Source: Saccharospirillum sp965652395
Lineage (GTDB): Bacteria > Pseudomonadota > Gammaproteobacteria > Pseudomonadales > Natronospirillaceae
DNA: 64,000 nucleotides
Direction: 5' to 3'
NCBI GenBank assembly: GCA_965652395.1
Contig: CBFGUW010000008.1
Location: 1-64,000, forward strand
Below are positions 1-7,764 of this stretch, in pieces. Each line of letters starts with the position of its first letter. Position 1 is the stretch's first letter. The notes beneath the pieces were generated by a model, which ran no database searches, was not told the DNA's origin, and saw only the letters and a list, made by a program, of their open reading frames with translations. Both the position numbers and the translations under genes were made by a program.

Positions 1-134
1 CCCGAAGGGGCTTTCCGAGGAACGGTGCCACTGCGTTGGACTCATTTGAAAGGTCTAGACATTCCTGCATGAGTCCGCCTTGTTGCACCGTCCCTCGGAA
101 AGCCAGAGCCACACGGGAATTGTTCAGAGGCTCC
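1..134 (-). mobile_element. MITE, partial copy cut by window edge
   Basis: This is a near-identical reverse-oriented partial copy of the complete element at 24602-24864. It ends in a terminal inverted repeat at 112-134 that matches the other copy at 22 of 23 positions, and it is followed by CTAA at 135-138, a YTAR tetranucleotide of the kind duplicated by IS5-family transposition. Internal arms at 9-20 and 93-104 form the same hairpin as in the other copy. The outer end lies beyond base 1, so the second target-site copy cannot be checked. No coding sequence is present. Confidence 0.8.
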
Positions 135-216
135 CTAAGGAAAACTCAGTACCGCTGGACTTGCTCGCGCCGACCTTTCAGAATGACGCACTTTTGCGTA
201 AGAACGGGATAAGATC

Positions 217-1287
217 GTGGCAGTAACCACCTTAATAGCGGAAGAAACCTGGGGCCGGTTGCCAAGTGGCGAGGCTGTGAAAGCCTATACATTGAAAAAC
301 GATGCAGGGGCCCAGGCCCGCTTTACCAATCTTGGCGCCTCATTTATCGGTCTTACACTGGGCAATGACACCGACTCGACCAATTTGGTGCTAAGCGGCG
401 ATACCCTGGAAGCACAAGCGAACCAGCCTGCTTATCTGGGGGCGACGGTTGGCCGTTTCGCCAACCGGATAGGCTTTGGCAGAACCCAGGTGGACGGTGA
501 GCCGATTCAACTGGATGTGAACAGCGCGCCCCACCATCTGCATGGTGGTCAACAGGGCTTTGGATATCGGCTCTGGGAAAGCCATATTGAGCTTGTGGAT
601 GACGAACCGACCTTGATTTTCCGTCTGCACTCCGCCGATGGTGAAGGCGGGTATCCCGGTGAACTGCAGGTGGAGCAACGCATTCGGCTGACTGCGGACA
701 ACCGGGTCTGGATTGACTATCAGGCGGAAACCACCAAACCCACACCCATCAATTTAACCAACCACGCTTATTTCAATCTGGAAGGGGCCGGTAGCGGCAC
801 CCTGAAAGGGCATGAATTCCGCATCCACAGCGAAGAGCTGACCGAGGCGGACGCCACGGCCCTGCCCACTGGGAACATACTAGCGGTGAACAACAGCGTT
901 TTCGATTTACGGGAATGGAGCCAGGTTACCGACCATCTTCACACCCTGGTCGATCCTGCACTGAAGCGAGCCGGTGGCTACGACCACAATTACATCTTCG
1001 GTACCGTCAATAAGGCCGCACCCACCCTCCAGGCGGAAGCTCGTCATAGCGAAAGCGGCCGTTGGATGAAGTGCCACAGCACCCTGCCCGGTATGCAGTT
1101 TTACACCGGTAACTTTCTGGGTGGCACGCCGAAAAACGATAAAGAGCGCTTCGAAAGGCACGGAGCATTTTGCATGGAACCCGGCTTCTGGCCCGACTCG
1201 CCCAACCACGAGCACTTCCCGGATTGCATTCTGCGGCCGGGCCAGACTTTCCGCGCCAGTATCGTCTATCAGTTCGGCCGGAACTGA
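217..1287 (+). CDS. galM: Aldose 1-epimerase (galactose mutarotase)
   Basis: The enzyme interconverts alpha and beta anomers of galactose, glucose and related aldoses in the cytoplasm. The 356-residue protein has the usual family length. It carries the APHHLHGG segment near residue 105, the NLTNHAYFNLEG block near 178 that supplies the catalytic histidine, and the C-terminal MEPGFWPDSPNH segment that supplies the catalytic glutamate. The start is a GTG with only a weak purine-rich stretch upstream, so the exact start is less certain than the gene. The gene is convergent with trhO, with stop codons 8 bases apart. No other galactose genes are nearby, so a general sugar-mutarotation role is likelier than a dedicated gal operon. 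Confidence 0.9.
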   Translation: MAVTTLIAEETWGRLPSGEAVKAYTLKNDAGAQARFTNLGASFIGLTLGNDTDSTNLVLSGDTLEAQANQPAYLGATVGRFANRIGFGRTQVDGEPIQLDVNSAPHHLHGGQQGFGYRLWESHIELVDDEPTLIFRLHSADGEGGYPGELQVEQRIRLTADNRVWIDYQAETTKPTPINLTNHAYFNLEGAGSGTLKGHEFRIHSEELTEADATALPTGNILAVNNSVFDLREWSQVTDHLHTLVDPALKRAGGYDHNYIFGTVNKAAPTLQAEARHSESGRWMKCHSTLPGMQFYTGNFLGGTPKNDKERFERHGAFCMEPGFWPDSPNHEHFPDCILRPGQTFRASIVYQFGRN

Positions 1288-1295
1288 TACCCCGG

Positions 1296-2285
1296 TCAGA
1301 CTTCGCTTTGTTCGCGCTGGGCGGCACGTTCCGCCGCCTTGTGCGCCTTGCGTTGGGCGATGGACTCCCGCGCATCAAGCCCGATATGAGCCTCGCCTCT
1401 TTCCCGCGCCAATTGCACCTGACGCTCACGCTCGATAAAACGCTGCCGACGCTCTTCCGTCACCTTGTCGTAACAGTAAGGGCAACTGACTCCCTGCTCA
1501 TAATGGGCGTGTTGCTTGTCTTCCGCCGAAATGGGCAAACGGCAGGCGTGGCACTGATCGTATTCGCCTGGCACCAGGCCATGTTTCACGGTTACGCGAT
1601 TGTCGAACACAAAACACTCACCCTGCCACAGTGACTGCTCTTCGGGCACTTCCTCGAGGTATTTCAGGATGCCGCCTTCCAGGTGATAGACCTCGTCGAA
1701 TCCCTGCTGTTTCAGGTAGGCCGTGGACTTCTCGCAGCGAATGCCACCCGTGCAGAACATAGCCACTTTTTTATGCTTAGCAGGGTCCAGCTCGGCGCTT
1801 ACATAGGCCGGAAACTCACGGAAGGTCTTGGTGTTGGGATTGACCGCCCCCTTGAAGGTGCCTATAGCGACCTCATAGTCGTTACGGGTATCCACCAGCA
1901 CCACATCGGGGTCGGAAATCAGGTCATTCCAGTCTTTCGGTTTGACGTAAGTGCCCACGATGTGGCGCGGATCGATCCCTTCGACGCCCATGGTCACGAT
2001 CTCTCGCTTCAACTTGACCTTGGTGCGATAAAACGGCATCTCGTCACAAAAGGATTCTTTGTGGCTGAGCCCGGCAAAGGGTGGCTGGTTTTTCAGCCAG
2101 GCAAGCAGACGGTCAATGGCCGCCTCGGACCCCGCCACTGTGCCGTTAATGCCCTCGGCGGCCAACAGAAGGGTGCCGCGGATACCCTCTTCGGTCAGCA
2201 GATCGAGCAATGGCTGGCGGTAGGATTCAAAATCTTCAAGGCGCACGAAGTGGTAGAGCGCCGTAACAACGATGCTTTGGGTCAT
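1296..2285 (-). CDS. trhO: tRNA uridine-34 hydroxylase TrhO (rhodanese-like, YceA)
   Basis: TrhO hydroxylates uridine 34 of certain tRNAs on the way to 5-carboxymethoxy-type wobble modifications. The 329-residue protein has the family order: an N-terminal acylphosphatase-like region (AAEGINGTVAG near residue 43), a rhodanese domain with the loop CTGGIRCEKS holding the catalytic cysteine near residue 178, and a C-terminal cysteine-rich zinc-type segment (CHACRLP and CPYC). A GAGGAAA Shine-Dalgarno sequence sits just ahead of the ATG. The gene is monocistronic and convergent with galM. The basic, arginine-rich C-terminal tail is typical of the family. Confidence 0.93.
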   Translation of the reverse strand: MTQSIVVTALYHFVRLEDFESYRQPLLDLLTEEGIRGTLLLAAEGINGTVAGSEAAIDRLLAWLKNQPPFAGLSHKESFCDEMPFYRTKVKLKREIVTMGVEGIDPRHIVGTYVKPKDWNDLISDPDVVLVDTRNDYEVAIGTFKGAVNPNTKTFREFPAYVSAELDPAKHKKVAMFCTGGIRCEKSTAYLKQQGFDEVYHLEGGILKYLEEVPEEQSLWQGECFVFDNRVTVKHGLVPGEYDQCHACRLPISAEDKQHAHYEQGVSCPYCYDKVTEERRQRFIERERQVQLARERGEAHIGLDARESIAQRKAHKAAERAAQREQSEV

Positions 2286-2571
2286 TCGGTTTCCTCTAGC
2301 GGACTGAATCGTAAGTTCAGAGCCATGAGTTGAGTGTTGCCCGCCCTTCCGGCGGGATTACAGGGCGCGGATTTTATCAGGTTGCTCCATGGGAACAACC
2401 GATGAAGATCGGGATCCAGTACTCAGAGTGGTAACAAGATGGCTTCTCCCCGGCCGGAAAGCTGATTAGACTGACAATGTTGTTTAATTGGGGGCAAAAA
2501 TCTGATGAGGCTCAACTCGGGTCTCATCCGACACACCTCCCACTACCCACACATGAAAAGGAGTGCAACAA

Positions 2572-3012
2572 ATGAAGAAACTAGCTTTGGCAACTGCGCT
2601 GTCCGCGGCTGCAATCGCCGGTACCGCAGAGGCCGGTGGTCGTGGTGGCCCTGAGTTCGGTATTGCATCCTATGGCGGTGGTGTCGGTATTCTTGGGGCA
2701 GTAGGTTTCCCCATCCGGATTCCCGCACTGGCGGACAACGGCCTGAATACCTATGGTGAAATCGAAATGGGTGCTGGCTTTACCGAAGAAGTCGCCTTTG
2801 GTGGCGACGCCTCTCTTGGTTTGCTCTTCCCTATTGATCAGGGGCTCGACCTATACGGCAGCCTGGGTGCCGGTTTGGGTTCCGATCGTGATCCTTCATT
2901 CGGACTCGCCGGTGAAGTCGGGATTAACCTTCAGGTCAACAACCGTGTCATCTTTGTTGAAGGGGGTGCTCACCCGGGTAACGGGTATTTTTCCGTTGGG
3001 CTGATGTTCTAA
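2572..3012 (+). CDS. Small outer-membrane beta-barrel-like protein (YfaZ-like)
   Basis: The 146-residue product has a clean signal peptide (MKKLALATALSAAAIAGTAEA). The mature part is glycine-rich with alternating hydrophobic strands and ends in phenylalanine, the usual C-terminal signature for BAM-dependent outer-membrane insertion. The ATG at 2572 is chosen because an AAGGAG ribosome-binding site at 2558-2563 is ideally spaced from it; an in-frame GTG at 2563 overlaps that site and would spoil the signal peptide. The pattern resembles YfaZ-type proteins of unknown function, but this rests on composition and topology rather than a decisive motif. The gene stands alone, downstream of an intergenic stretch of about 285 bases in which I see only one short GC hairpin near 2341. 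Confidence 0.75.
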   Translation: MKKLALATALSAAAIAGTAEAGGRGGPEFGIASYGGGVGILGAVGFPIRIPALADNGLNTYGEIEMGAGFTEEVAFGGDASLGLLFPIDQGLDLYGSLGAGLGSDRDPSFGLAGEVGINLQVNNRVIFVEGGAHPGNGYFSVGLMF

Positions 3013-3083
3013 CTGTTCTAACTCCTGCATCATCGGGAGGACGGGAGAGCAGGTTAAGGCTTCCGTCTTTCCCACCTTTCCGG

Positions 3084-4103
3084 TTAGATCACCTCTCTTC
3101 CCCGCGCTTCCCGTCGTTCTGATTGCCATTCTTCCTGGCGTTCCAGACCCTGGGCTTCCAAAAAGCTCAACACCTGCTCGATGCTCGCTTCGGTATTCTG
3201 CGGGGCGACTATGTCTCCGGTGATGACGTGGTTGGAATCATCCACATCCTCGATGCTTATGCGTTCCTTTATCACTGACCCCCAGCGTTGATACACCTCG
3301 TTGGTATAACGAGCGTTCACCACCTGATCATGATCGCTGTAGATAAAGAGAGAGGGCGCCTTGATTCGCTCAACCGCGCTGTTACGAACGGCTTTCACCA
3401 ACGCCTGGAGTTCATGCAATACCCGGGTCGGATAACGGTGGGTCCAGTAACGATTGCTCAACTCCCCTTCGGCCTCCCAACCATAATACTCACCCGCGAG
3501 ATACCTCACCCAGTACCGTGCCCACGGCCAACCAAATAGATGGGAAGCCCAATGCCTGGGTTGATAGTTAGGAGAGAACAGAACCAAAGCGGCAAGACGT
3601 GATTGGGCAGATGGCTGTTGGGCAAGCCAGGTGGTCAAAGTCCCACCGGTGGAGCAACTGATGACGATGACTTTTTCACCGAGGCTGCAGGCTACCTGCC
3701 AGGCTTCGGCGGTATCTCTCAACCAATCTCCGGCTGTGGCGTTTCCCAATGCCTCGCCGCTCTGCCCATGTCCGGTTAAACGTGCGCCATAATAGTTGGC
3801 ACCCAAAGCACGGGCGACGCGTTCGGGCACCGGAGAAATTTCCTGGCGGGTCGCGGAGAAGCCATGCAGATAGAGCACCACATAGGGGGTTTTCGTCGGG
3901 TGTGCGGGGTCGGCGAATTCAATGTGTTTTTCCGCCCCTTCGACGACTTGGGACTGGTGAGATTCCGTTTCGGACAGCCAGGCAGTCAGGCGCTCGAAAT
4001 CGACCGGCAATTCATCCGCCAGCCAATCAAGCATGACTTTGGGACGCGGCCCAAGCCAGATGACTAACCCCACCGCCACAGCGGCTATAACCCACCAAAA
4101 CAC
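3084..4103 (-). CDS. Membrane-anchored alpha/beta hydrolase (serine aminopeptidase-like)
   Basis: The 339-residue protein begins with one transmembrane segment (FWWVIAAVAVGLVIWL), followed by an alpha/beta-hydrolase domain. Recognisable parts are the oxyanion-hole block LYLHGFSATRQE near residue 78, the nucleophile elbow ISCSTGG near residue 147 (a serine within S-x-S-x-G), an acid in SLFIYSDHDQVV and the histidine in DDSNHVITGD. The family includes lysophospholipases and carboxylesterases; the natural substrate cannot be read from sequence. The start is GTG with GAGGAG about ten bases upstream. It is followed upstream by the GTPase/DUF2868 pair on the same strand, about 70 bases away, and may share their transcript. 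Confidence 0.82.
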   Translation of the reverse strand: MFWWVIAAVAVGLVIWLGPRPKVMLDWLADELPVDFERLTAWLSETESHQSQVVEGAEKHIEFADPAHPTKTPYVVLYLHGFSATRQEISPVPERVARALGANYYGARLTGHGQSGEALGNATAGDWLRDTAEAWQVACSLGEKVIVISCSTGGTLTTWLAQQPSAQSRLAALVLFSPNYQPRHWASHLFGWPWARYWVRYLAGEYYGWEAEGELSNRYWTHRYPTRVLHELQALVKAVRNSAVERIKAPSLFIYSDHDQVVNARYTNEVYQRWGSVIKERISIEDVDDSNHVITGDIVAPQNTEASIEQVLSFLEAQGLERQEEWQSERREARGREVI

Positions 4104-4176
4104 CGTCTGAATACTCCTCTCTCAAAAGGTGACTCGCTGGTCAAAATGGTATCACCGGAGTATCTCGATTTCATAT

Positions 4177-5583
4177 CTATTTTACGACAGGTTTATCCAT
4201 TTGCTCCCCGATAGCCGTAATCAGTGTTTTAAGCTGGCTTTCTTCACTTATCGTCAAGGATCGTTTCATCAGTTTACGAATCCAGAACAACCATTGGACC
4301 TGTTGTTTACGATCCAGCCCGTCTAACCACTGGGACAAATCCGGAGTATGGACCATCAAGGCATCACGACGGGCATGATTACGCAGCCTCAATTGATACC
4401 AACTGCGCAGCGCCCGCCCCACCAACGCCACGGCGAACTCAAGGTTGGAGACAGGCCCCAATTGCCACTGTTCGTAACCCGGCACTTTAGAGATTAGCTG
4501 AAAACTCAACGCATCGCGGCCAGCCAGCCCTCCGGCCAATCCACCCAGGGTGCCCCCCACCAGAGCGCCCAGCAGCAAAGATGAGCCACCCACCGCCGCA
4601 TCGACTGCCAAACCCGACAGCGCCCCTGCGGCTCCGGAAAGGGAGGCCAGCCGTCGGCGCGACAATCCCCAGGCCCGCCATTCGTGAGCATCCGTCAGGT
4701 CTTCCGTGCGCAGCGCCTGCCATTCACCTTCCCAATCCAATTGGGTGTGGCCGTAGAGCCGCGCCAACTGCTGCTGGAGCGCACGCTCACGGTGTTGGAG
4801 CTCCCTGTTGTATTGAGCCAAACCGGTTTTGCGGATCGTCTCTTTGGGACCCGCCACCGGCAACTGCAGTTGAAAGCGAAAAACCGACTGAAGATAAACC
4901 ACCAGTGCATCGGCCGCCTGGTCATGCCGCTGCTGACGCTGATGCTGTAACGCCTCCACACTGCGCAGCAGTCCTTCGCGCCAGGGCGGATGGATCTCGG
5001 CCATGCCGCGCAACAACGCCAAATGCTGATCAAAAGGGGCCAGCAAGGGGTTGAAGCTGCGCACCAGTGAGAAATACTGGTTCAGTGCCGCTTCCCATTG
5101 ATCGGTGTAATGCACTTCTCCCACCGGGTTCAGCAATGCCAGGCGCGGCCTGGCCGTCCACGAGAGCAAAGTGAGCTCCGCTTCGAAGGCCGGGCTGTAT
5201 GGACGGCTTGAATCCACCACGTAAACGATACCGGCGCCTTCCAGTACGGGCTCCAATAGAGCGCAATCGTCTGCGTAACGGGGGTCGTTTCGGTGCTCGG
5301 CAATAAAGTCCGCCAGCAACCCCGGCCGATCCGCAGCACCCCGGCTGCGTGTGGCACACCAGTCCAATACCTGACGGGCCCGTTGGAACCCCGGCGTGTC
5401 CACCAGCTCATAGAGAGTCTGCTCGCGCAGCATCAACCGAAAGCGATGCGCCTCCCGCGTGGTCCCGCTGACGGGAGAGACGGCTATGTGGTCGTCCTGC
5501 ACCAAAGTGGAGACGATACTCGACTTGCCCTGGTTCGGGTGGCCGACGACCGCGAATACCGGATGATCAGCGAGCCTCGTCAT
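4177..5583 (-). CDS. DUF3482-type GTPase with C-terminal glycine-rich segment
   Basis: The 468-residue protein has an N-terminal TRAFAC-type GTPase domain: P-loop GHPNQGKSS near residues 13-21, switch I threonine in SGTTRE and G3 motif DTPGF near 62. The usual G4 NKxD is not evident; the corresponding strand reads LALLNPVG. The C-terminal half has a long glycine/alanine-rich amphipathic stretch (residues about 305-350) resembling glycine-zipper membrane-associating helices. It overlaps the end of the DUF2868 membrane gene by 17 bases, so the two are translationally coupled and probably act together. Proteins of this pair are known by domain name only; the cellular role is not established. Confidence 0.82.
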   Translation of the reverse strand: MTRLADHPVFAVVGHPNQGKSSIVSTLVQDDHIAVSPVSGTTREAHRFRLMLREQTLYELVDTPGFQRARQVLDWCATRSRGAADRPGLLADFIAEHRNDPRYADDCALLEPVLEGAGIVYVVDSSRPYSPAFEAELTLLSWTARPRLALLNPVGEVHYTDQWEAALNQYFSLVRSFNPLLAPFDQHLALLRGMAEIHPPWREGLLRSVEALQHQRQQRHDQAADALVVYLQSVFRFQLQLPVAGPKETIRKTGLAQYNRELQHRERALQQQLARLYGHTQLDWEGEWQALRTEDLTDAHEWRAWGLSRRRLASLSGAAGALSGLAVDAAVGGSSLLLGALVGGTLGGLAGGLAGRDALSFQLISKVPGYEQWQLGPVSNLEFAVALVGRALRSWYQLRLRNHARRDALMVHTPDLSQWLDGLDRKQQVQWLFWIRKLMKRSLTISEESQLKTLITAIGEQMDKPVVK

Positions 5584-6820
5584 CGGCGCCCCCTTTCCCT
5601 TTGACCAATTCCACCGGCACCGACAGATGGTTGCGATCCAGAAAGGCGCTCCAACTGTGTTTCAACGCATCCAACTGAGCAGTCGCCAAATTCGACTCCA
5701 ATACCACGCAGAGCCGTGGCGTGCCTCCCTGCTGCCGGTGCCGTTGAATCAGGTCCGCCAGGTCTCCCGTTGGCACCGCATGGGCGGCAATGTACCAATA
5801 AGACAGTTGCCGAGCCTGCTGGTCGATCCGCGACAGATCCTCGCGGTAATCTTCATTGGCCAGTAAAACCGATCCTGGCGGCAGCCTCTCCGCCACAAGT
5901 TGCCAACCTAAGCCGGGCTCGGTCAGGTTTGCCTCAACCACAGGAAACTGATGAGTCAGAGGCTCTGTTACCGGTTGTTCCGGCTGTAAGGCTTTATAGG
6001 CCAGGGCAGGTTCGGAAACCTGCTCAAAGATTCCTTTCAGCTTCCGATTCCAACGCACCCACTGATGAATACGAAGGCTCAGGACAAGATGGCTGAGCCC
6101 CAAACACAACACCACAGGCAACAAAACCCACAGTATTAACACCTGACTCAACCAGGCGGCCCAATAATGGGAGTATGACAACAGATCACTCGCCCAACCG
6201 GTAATGACCCCGGCCTGAGCCACACCCACCACCAGCGGTTCCGGTGAATCCAACACCCCCAGAGTCAGGAAACGGAAGAAGTCGTCCACCCGTGACGAGA
6301 CCGCATCAATGGACGTACTCCAGTAGAACACCACCTGACGGGTGGCCAGCATCAACCACATCCAAGCCAGACCCGCACCGACGAAACACAACTGCGCCAA
6401 CAGCGCCTGACGACCACACCAAAGCGCGATCACCCTATCTTCATGCGGGGTCAGCAGAGGTCGCCACCAGGGTGCCCTGCCCAACATCAGAGCCGACACC
6501 AATGTCCAAACCCACATCAACAGCGGCAGCAACCAAAATGCGATCAGGAACAACAACAAGTGCACGCCACTGCCCCCCGGCCACACCATCAGTCCACTAA
6601 AGGCCAGGACGCCATTCAAGGCAGCCAGAAAAGGCCAAAGACGCGCCCATTTCAGGCGATGATTGGCGGGCAGCGCTTCCGCCCGGTTCAGGAATTCTTG
6701 CCAATCGGCGACAGAGGACTGGGTTTTCGCGAATGTCTCCTCGCTGTTCAACCAGCGCAGCCCCAAATCAAAAGGATGCCCTCTGGATGAGTGGGTTCCG
6801 TTTTCTCGTGAAATGCTCAT
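5567..6820 (-). CDS. DUF2868 domain integral membrane protein
   Basis: The 417-residue protein has a soluble N-terminal part of about 60 residues, then five or so hydrophobic segments between residues 60 and 245 (for example WPFLAALNGVLAFSGLMVW and VLILWVLLPVVLCLGLSHLVL), then a cytoplasmic C-terminal domain of about 170 residues. DUF2868 proteins regularly sit directly upstream of a DUF3482 GTPase, as here, and the 17-base overlap supports a membrane receptor or anchor for that GTPase. No enzyme motif is visible. No strong Shine-Dalgarno is seen before the ATG. Confidence 0.8.
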   Translation of the reverse strand: MSISRENGTHSSRGHPFDLGLRWLNSEETFAKTQSSVADWQEFLNRAEALPANHRLKWARLWPFLAALNGVLAFSGLMVWPGGSGVHLLLFLIAFWLLPLLMWVWTLVSALMLGRAPWWRPLLTPHEDRVIALWCGRQALLAQLCFVGAGLAWMWLMLATRQVVFYWSTSIDAVSSRVDDFFRFLTLGVLDSPEPLVVGVAQAGVITGWASDLLSYSHYWAAWLSQVLILWVLLPVVLCLGLSHLVLSLRIHQWVRWNRKLKGIFEQVSEPALAYKALQPEQPVTEPLTHQFPVVEANLTEPGLGWQLVAERLPPGSVLLANEDYREDLSRIDQQARQLSYWYIAAHAVPTGDLADLIQRHRQQGGTPRLCVVLESNLATAQLDALKHSWSAFLDRNHLSVPVELVKGKGGADDEAR

Positions 6821-7022
6821 TTAAGACCGTGAATCAGTTTTTCCGCAGTTTAACAGTGCTTTAACAGGGCGTCGTCTGTCGAAAGGCATCCATGCATTTA
6901 GAGGGCCTCTGAATAGTCAAAAATGACCCAGGTCACATTGATTTTCATTTTTTCTTCAACTTGGTCTGTATGATGCTAGTCTAAGTCCGGCCATCTCGGC
7001 TTATCTGGAGGGAAACGAAACC

Positions 7023-7331
7023 ATGAGTATTAAAAAGCGTTATTTGAAATCCAAACCGGTGTGCAAGTGCACCTTTGTTTTACCCAAGGACGCCGCACCC
7101 AAGGCGGAGTCTGTCGCGCTGGTAGGCGACTTCAACGGCTGGTCTCCCGAGAGCACCCCCATGAAGCGGCTGAAAAGCGGCGACTTCAAACTGGAAATGG
7201 AATTGACCACCGGGCAGCAGTATCAATACCGCTATCTGATCGACGGTGAAGTCTGGGAAAACGATTGGGAGGCGGATGCCTATGCCCCCGTCCCGGAGTT
7301 GGCAGTAGAGAACTCCGTAATCAGCCTCTGA
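7023..7331 (+). CDS. Small isoamylase early-set / CBM48 glycogen-binding domain protein
   Basis: The 102-residue protein is essentially one CBM48 (AMPK-beta glycogen-binding, isoamylase N-terminal) immunoglobulin-like domain. The diagnostic run VALVGDFNGWSPES near residue 33 and the tyrosine-rich YQYRYLIDGEVWEND near residue 68 are present, holding the tryptophans and asparagine that contact alpha-glucan. There is no catalytic domain, so it probably targets or modulates a glycogen enzyme encoded elsewhere. A GGAGGG Shine-Dalgarno precedes the ATG. The gene stands alone and is followed by a 9-bp-arm inverted repeat at 7347-7374. Confidence 0.85.
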   Translation: MSIKKRYLKSKPVCKCTFVLPKDAAPKAESVALVGDFNGWSPESTPMKRLKSGDFKLEMELTTGQQYQYRYLIDGEVWENDWEADAYAPVPELAVENSVISL

Positions 7332-7346
7332 TCGAAGGCCCGGTTT

Positions 7347-7374
7347 CGGTGCATCCATCCACGACGATGCACCG
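7347..7374. terminator. Inverted repeat after CBM48 gene, possible terminator or NtrC site pair
   Basis: Two perfect 9-base arms (7347-7355 and 7366-7374) surround a 10-base loop, 15 bases past the CBM48 stop. There is no T-run, so termination is uncertain. Each arm contains a GGTGCA/TGCACC half-site of the kind bound by NtrC, and a further TGCACC lies at 7430-7435. An enhancer role for the sigma-54 promoter at 7481 is therefore an alternative. Confidence 0.35.
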
Positions 7375-7480
7375 CTATGACACATTTCCTACTGCCTTGT
7401 GCAAGGCTTTTCAAGCCCAGGCAAGGCAATGCACCTTTTTTGCCCGCCAACTCCGCCCCCTTTCAGACAACCGCACTAAA

Positions 7481-7497
7481 TAGGCACAGTTCTCGCT
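7481..7497 (+). promoter_or_regulatory. Sigma-54 promoter of amt
   Basis: TAGGCACAGTTCTCGCT has the invariant GG at 7483-7484 and GC at 7495-7496, separated by the required ten bases, and a GGCAC block. It closely resembles the other two sigma-54 sites in this window. Nitrogen-controlled sigma-54 expression is standard for ammonium transporter genes. The predicted transcript would carry a leader of about 255 bases containing the palindromic element at 7579-7697. Confidence 0.72.
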
Positions 7498-7578
7498 ATT
7501 ACCTTCCAAGAACCTCGGATCCACTAATAAAAATGCACTAATTGTGTGCAAAACCATGGTTCAAGTTACAACAAGGCA

Positions 7579-7697
7579 CTAGACCAGTGTTGGCGGCCCA
7601 TGACGCCTTTGCGGGGAAGTCCGCAGCAGGGAAGCTGCGGCCTAGGCTCCATGGAAGGATTTACGCCGACCCCGCAAAGGCGTCATGGGCCGCCAAC
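7579..7697 (+). repeat. Palindromic element R1 (conserved core, private arms)
   Basis: Perfect 28-base inverted arms (7589-7616 and 7670-7697) flank a 53-base core (7617-7669). The core contains a GCAGC/GCTGC mini-hairpin and a second small stem around CTCCATGG. CTAG lies at 7579-7582, six bases outside the 5' arm. The core is clearly homologous to those at 12750-12817, 42827-42879 and 47669-47721, whereas the arms are not. It lies in the leader of amt. An open frame crosses it but has no ribosome-binding site. Confidence 0.9.
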
Positions 7698-7764
7698 GCG
7701 ATCGACTGCCACTGAATCAAAAGATCCGAATGTCCGATACGTACAGTCCCGTAAGGAGAGAACA

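Noticed and set aside
6890..6910. TTAG followed by AGGGCCTCTGAATA, similar to the MITE end
   Set aside because: Only a short partial match, with no partner repeat or internal similarity; chance or a very old relic cannot be told apart.
7546..7764. Open frame extending amt by 73 codons upstream
   Set aside because: It translates the palindromic element R1, has no ribosome-binding site, and disagrees with the Amt N terminus; TTG at 7765 follows a good AAGGAG.
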